Shown piece by piece: positions 36,201-38,114 of a DNA stretch of 38,114 bases. The notes below the pieces were generated by a model, which did not search any database, was not told the DNA's origin, and saw only the letters and a list, made by a program, of their open reading frames with translations. Numbering within the stretch: the stretch's first letter is position 1; every line of letters begins with the position of its first letter. This DNA is from Lachnospiraceae bacterium A2 (GTDB lineage Bacteria; Bacillota; Clostridia; Lachnospirales; Lachnospiraceae), in NCBI GenBank assembly GCA_000403315.2, contig KE159642.1, forward strand, positions 17,765 through 55,878, given 5' to 3'. The translations under genes were made by a program, and so were the position numbers.

Positions 36201-36488
36201 TTCAGTCATGTTTTCTGTATAACCGTCCACCCCTCCCAGACAGCCATGTCATTTACATTATAAGAAGAACGAAAGGCAATCTTCCTCTTTCCATGGCAGA
36301 TCCCAAACTGAGCTTTGTAATATTCATTTGTTCCAAAGCAGAAAACCCTCCAGCCTCCCTCTGCTGTTGGGGCATGTATTGTTTCAGGGTAAGTGTATGC
36401 ACAACCGCCTATAGGAACCATGTCACAGTCAATATAGTCGTTTCGGGATTCTGTAAGGAAAATACCCGTAAGCCCTATTTTGCTCCCT
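35849..36488. other. candidate invertible DNA segment (tail-fibre ends)
   Basis: The 640-bp segment between two inverted 15-bp repeats holds two alternative fibre C-termini pointing at each other. The plus-strand one runs from 35849 to 36200 and the minus-strand one from 36488 to 36206, with only 5 bases between the stops. Inversion through the repeats would replace one end by the other in the correct frame. Known systems with this layout are Mu G, P1 C and R64 shufflon-type segments. No invertase gene is in the window. Confidence 0.8.
36206..36488 (-). CDS. silent alternative tail-fibre C-terminus (about 93 codons, no start)
   Basis: On the minus strand, reading through the right repeat, the frame is LNTD then LGSKIGLTGIFLTESRNDYI, then DCDMVPIGGCAYTYPETIH, then EGGWRVFCFGTNEYYKAQFG and RKIAFRSSYNVNDMAVWEGW to a TGA at 36206-36208. 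It has no start codon or ribosome-binding site of its own. An internal Met is at 36421. The end block (GICHGKRKIAFRSS, VWEGW) is like the receptor-binding ends of tail fibres. It shares LNTD with the expressed gene at the repeat, so inversion would fuse it in frame. Confidence 0.8.
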
Positions 36489-36503
36489 AAATCGGTGTTT
36501 AGT
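36489..36503 (-). repeat. right inverted repeat of the tail-fibre switch
   Basis: The minus strand reads ACTAAACACCGATTT, identical to 35834-35848. Here the flanks extend it to CTAAA-CACCGA-TTTAG, an arm-core-arm palindrome of the kind bound by site-specific recombinases. Confidence 0.85.
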
Positions 36504-36517
36504 GAACAGAATAAAAA

Positions 36518-36550
36518 TGGTACAAATAGTTTTGAAAAATAATTTACAAT
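36518..36550 (+). promoter_or_regulatory. phage-type promoter copy 8 (TGGTACAAA / TACAAT)
   Basis: TGGTACAAA (36518-36526), 18 bp, TACAAT (36545-36550). It lies 15 bp beyond the right inverted repeat and drives the lysis genes with a short leader. Being outside the switch, it is not affected by inversion. Confidence 0.75.
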
Positions 36551-36576
36551 AATAAAAAAGATTAGGAGAAATGCCT

Positions 36577-36900
36577 ATGGAAGAATTGAAAAGGACAGAA
36601 CATGATAAATTTCATGGAGAGTTTGCAGCAAGGATGGTGGAAGCAGATAAAAGGCAGAATAGACGGCTTGACCTGATGGAAGAAAACATTAATCGCATCA
36701 ATGATCTCACCGTATCCATCGAAAGGATGGAAGTAAGCATGTCAAATATGATTGAAGAAATCAAAAAGCAGGGCGAGAGGTTGGAAAAGCTGGAGAACGA
36801 ACCTGTAGAAACCTACAATCAGGTGAAACAGTCTATTATCACTGCGGCTGTCGGAACGGTCGTAGGTGCTGCCGTAACTGCAATTTTAATGATTTTATAA
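36577..36900 (+). CDS. XhlA-like membrane protein of the lysis module (107 aa)
   Basis: The start is placed at ATG 36577 because AGGAG lies 8 bases upstream; ATG 36571 is too near. The first ~80 residues are coiled coil (NRRLDLMEENINRINDLTVSIERMEVSMSNMIEEIKKQGERLEKLENE). Residues about 87-107 (SIITAAVGTVVGAAVTAILMIL) form one C-terminal membrane segment. XhlA-type proteins of Bacillus and Clostridia prophages have this form and work with the holin and endolysin. It is the first gene after promoter copy 8. Confidence 0.82.
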   Translation: MEELKRTEHDKFHGEFAARMVEADKRQNRRLDLMEENINRINDLTVSIERMEVSMSNMIEEIKKQGERLEKLENEPVETYNQVKQSIITAAVGTVVGAAVTAILMIL

Positions 36901-36913
36901 GGAAGGAGAACGC

Positions 36914-37129
36914 ATGAGAAACAGAGATTGGAAAGAATGGTGGAGAGCAGCAGGTGTCAGAGCCGTGAAGACCATGGCACAGGGGGCTTTGGCATTAATC
37001 CCAGCAGCTGCAACCATCACAGAGGTTGACTGGACAGTGGTTTTTGGTACAGCGGCATTGGCAGGTGTGGTATCTTTGCTGACATCTATCAAGGGCTTGC
37101 CTGAATTAAACGAAAGCGAGGTAAAATAA
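36914..37129 (+). CDS. holin (r1t-type)
   Basis: The protein has 71 aa, with AAGGAAGGAG before ATG 36914. The sequence NRDWKEWWRAAGVRAVKTMAQGALALIPAAATITEVDWTVVFGTAALAGVVSLLTSIKGLP shows two membrane segments (residues about 16-34 and 40-58), a charged start and the short polar end of the phage r1t holin family. It would form membrane holes that release the endolysin at the end of infection. It lies just before the endolysin gene, as usual. Confidence 0.9.
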   Translation: MRNRDWKEWWRAAGVRAVKTMAQGALALIPAAATITEVDWTVVFGTAALAGVVSLLTSIKGLPELNESEVK

Positions 37130-37130
37130 T

Positions 37131-37964
37131 ATGAGGGACATTGCAGCGTTGCACCCAAGGCTACAGACAAAGGCAGCACTTTTAAAAGAGGAGTGCAAAA
37201 AGCAGGGAATTTCTATCCTATTCAGCGAGTGTTTAAGGACGAAAGCGGAACAGGATGCATTGTATGCACAGGGAAGGACAGCTCCCGGTAATATCGTTAC
37301 AAACGCAAAAGGCAGTACATACAGCTCTCAGCACCAATGGGGGATTGCCATTGATTTCTATATTAATATGGACGTTGATGGGGACGGCGATAAAAAGGAC
37401 GATGCCTTTAACAATTCCACGGGGCTGTTTGAGCAGGTCGGCGCCATTGCCAAATCTGTAGGCCTAGGATGGGGCGGTGACTGGACAAGCATCAAGGATA
37501 GGCCGCATTTGTACCTTCCTGACTGGGGAAGCACCGCTTCAAAGTTAAAGCAGCAGTACATAACACCAGAAAGGTTCATGCAGACTTGGGGTGATGGGAA
37601 GGTTACTGTGGATGCAATTCAGGAAATTAACAAAGTTTCCCCTTCAGGGTACGAACGAACACAGTTCATTATGGATGTCCAGGCAGCAACTGGCTCTAAG
37701 GTGGATGGGAAGGCCGGAAGTGAAACCATTAGGAACACCATTACGGTATCCGCGTCCAGGAACCGGAAGCACCCAGTGGTAGTACCCCTGCAGAAACGGC
37801 TGAACGCCCTTGGGCATGATTGCGGAAAGGTGGATGGGATTGCGGGCCCTAAATTTACAGTGGCGGTAAATTCCTACCAGAAAAATGCCCTTGGTTACAG
37901 AAATTTGGACGGGGAAGTTACGGCAGGAAAGAAGATGTGGAAATCCCTTCTTGGAATGGTTTAA
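37131..37964 (+). CDS. endolysin: M15 peptidase with peptidoglycan-binding domain
   Basis: The protein has 277 aa and ATG 37131 is 2 bases after the holin stop. Residues 1-150 are an M15-type L-Ala-D-Glu or D-Ala peptidase (CwlK/VanY-like). The zinc ligands are visible in SSQHQWGIAIDF (His and Asp) and DRPHLYLP (His), and the leading motif SECLRTKAEQDALYAQGRT is present. The C-terminal ~75 residues (VVPLQKRLNALGHDCGKVDGIAGPKFTVAVNSYQKN) are a PG_binding_1 domain. It would cut the host cell wall's peptide stems for lysis. No signal peptide is seen, so it depends on the holin. Confidence 0.95.
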   Translation: MRDIAALHPRLQTKAALLKEECKKQGISILFSECLRTKAEQDALYAQGRTAPGNIVTNAKGSTYSSQHQWGIAIDFYINMDVDGDGDKKDDAFNNSTGLFEQVGAIAKSVGLGWGGDWTSIKDRPHLYLPDWGSTASKLKQQYITPERFMQTWGDGKVTVDAIQEINKVSPSGYERTQFIMDVQAATGSKVDGKAGSETIRNTITVSASRNRKHPVVVPLQKRLNALGHDCGKVDGIAGPKFTVAVNSYQKNALGYRNLDGEVTAGKKMWKSLLGMV

Positions 37965-37969
37965 GAGAG

Positions 37970-37995
37970 AGCCCCGGTTTATCCGGGGCTTTATT
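37970..37995 (+). terminator. intrinsic terminator after the lysis genes
   Basis: AGCCCCGG (37970-37977) pairs perfectly with CCGGGGCT (37983-37990) around TTTAT, followed by TTATT. It ends the late transcription unit. Confidence 0.88.
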
Positions 37996-38067
37996 GCCAT
38001 ACAATAATATGTCCGCATAATGTACGCAAATTGCCTTTAAACTATTGAAAATAAGGAAAAGATAATA

Positions 38068-38112
38068 TGACTTTTAATCAAGTTGTCCGGGGTTCGAATC
38101 CCCGATGTCTCA
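38068..38112 (+). other. putative attachment site: 3' part of a tRNA-Lys gene
   Basis: It begins TGACTTTTAATCAAG, the anticodon loop and 3' strand of a tRNA-Lys(UUU) anticodon arm. It ends with the T-arm CCGGGG-TTCGAAT-CCCCG-type stem and the acceptor strand TGTCTCA. The 5' half of the tRNA is absent: the bases before it (AAAAGATAATA) cannot pair as the other half of the anticodon stem. This is the usual look of an attachment core copied from a tRNA 3' end. It would mark the right end of the prophage, with the whole tRNA at the other end. Confidence 0.75.
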
Positions 38113-38114
38113 TT

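Noticed and set aside
35247..36503. Diversity-generating retroelement acting on the fibre gene
   Set aside because: No reverse transcriptase and no near-identical template repeat are present; the inverted repeats and opposed ends fit DNA inversion better.
1..38114. CRISPR array
   Set aside because: No series of short direct repeats with regular spacers was found; the only regular repeat is within the tape measure gene.

Overview
The window is most of the right-hand part of a temperate siphovirus (tailed, non-contractile) prophage of a Gram-positive Clostridia-type host, most likely a gut Lachnospiraceae or a relative. Four things point there: AGGAGG-type ribosome-binding sites, the PBSX/A118-like order of packaging, head and tail genes, an XhlA-like/r1t holin and M15 peptidase lysis module, and a tRNA-Lys-derived attachment sequence at the far right. 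The host genus is an inference; no host marker gene is present. No integrase, repressor or replication gene is in the window, so the early/lysogeny half lies to the left of position 1.

Layout. 1-~830: 3' end of an IS110-family transposase and its long non-coding tail. 904-2385: small phage genes, with a phage promoter and a structured leader at 1818-1987. 2422-4620: terminase small and large subunits, with a small zinc-ribbon gene between them. 4644-7126: about ten small accessory genes, including two Lar-like proteins, a DUF551-like protein and a membrane-anchored protein that sits between the halves of a broken gene. 7139-11681: portal, several small inserted ORFs, a minor capsid protein and the min_cap2-type minor capsid protein. 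11768-14127: small accessory genes, including a papain-fold-like protein, two membrane proteins and a sigma-region-4-like regulator. 14229-18223: virion accessory proteins, interrupted by a promoter-methyltransferase-terminator cassette. 18265-19321: an inverted island with a divergent AbrB-like switch. 19343-20548: a non-coding-RNA-rich stretch with two good tRNA-Ser genes, tRNA-like elements and a short terminated RNA. 20627-27599: scaffold, major capsid, head-tail joining proteins, tail tube and chaperones, interrupted by a ThyX cassette and three small inserted genes. 27763-36200: tape measure, distal tail, baseplate/hub and two tail-fibre proteins. 36206-36488: a silent alternative tail-fibre end on the minus strand. 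36577-37964: holin-type proteins and endolysin. 38068-38112: attachment sequence.

Systems that stand out. (1) The last tail-fibre gene and a minus-strand orphan C-terminus face each other tail to tail between perfect 15-bp inverted repeats in the same reading phase. This is a strong candidate for an invertible host-range switch. (2) Eight copies of one unusual promoter, GGTACAA[A/C] followed by exactly 18 bp and a TANAAT-like -10, divide the genome into transcription units. The sigma-region-4-like protein at 13855 and the AbrB-like protein at 19127 are candidate regulators. (3) The cytosine methyltransferase and ThyX genes sit in two cassettes with the same ends: a 20-bp inverted repeat, a phage promoter, the gene, and a terminator that is also the other inverted repeat. 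(4) Several small accessory genes have entered the structural operon together with partial copies of the neighbouring gene's first or last codons. These copies carry the ribosome-binding site, which suggests how such insertions keep translation of the operon intact.
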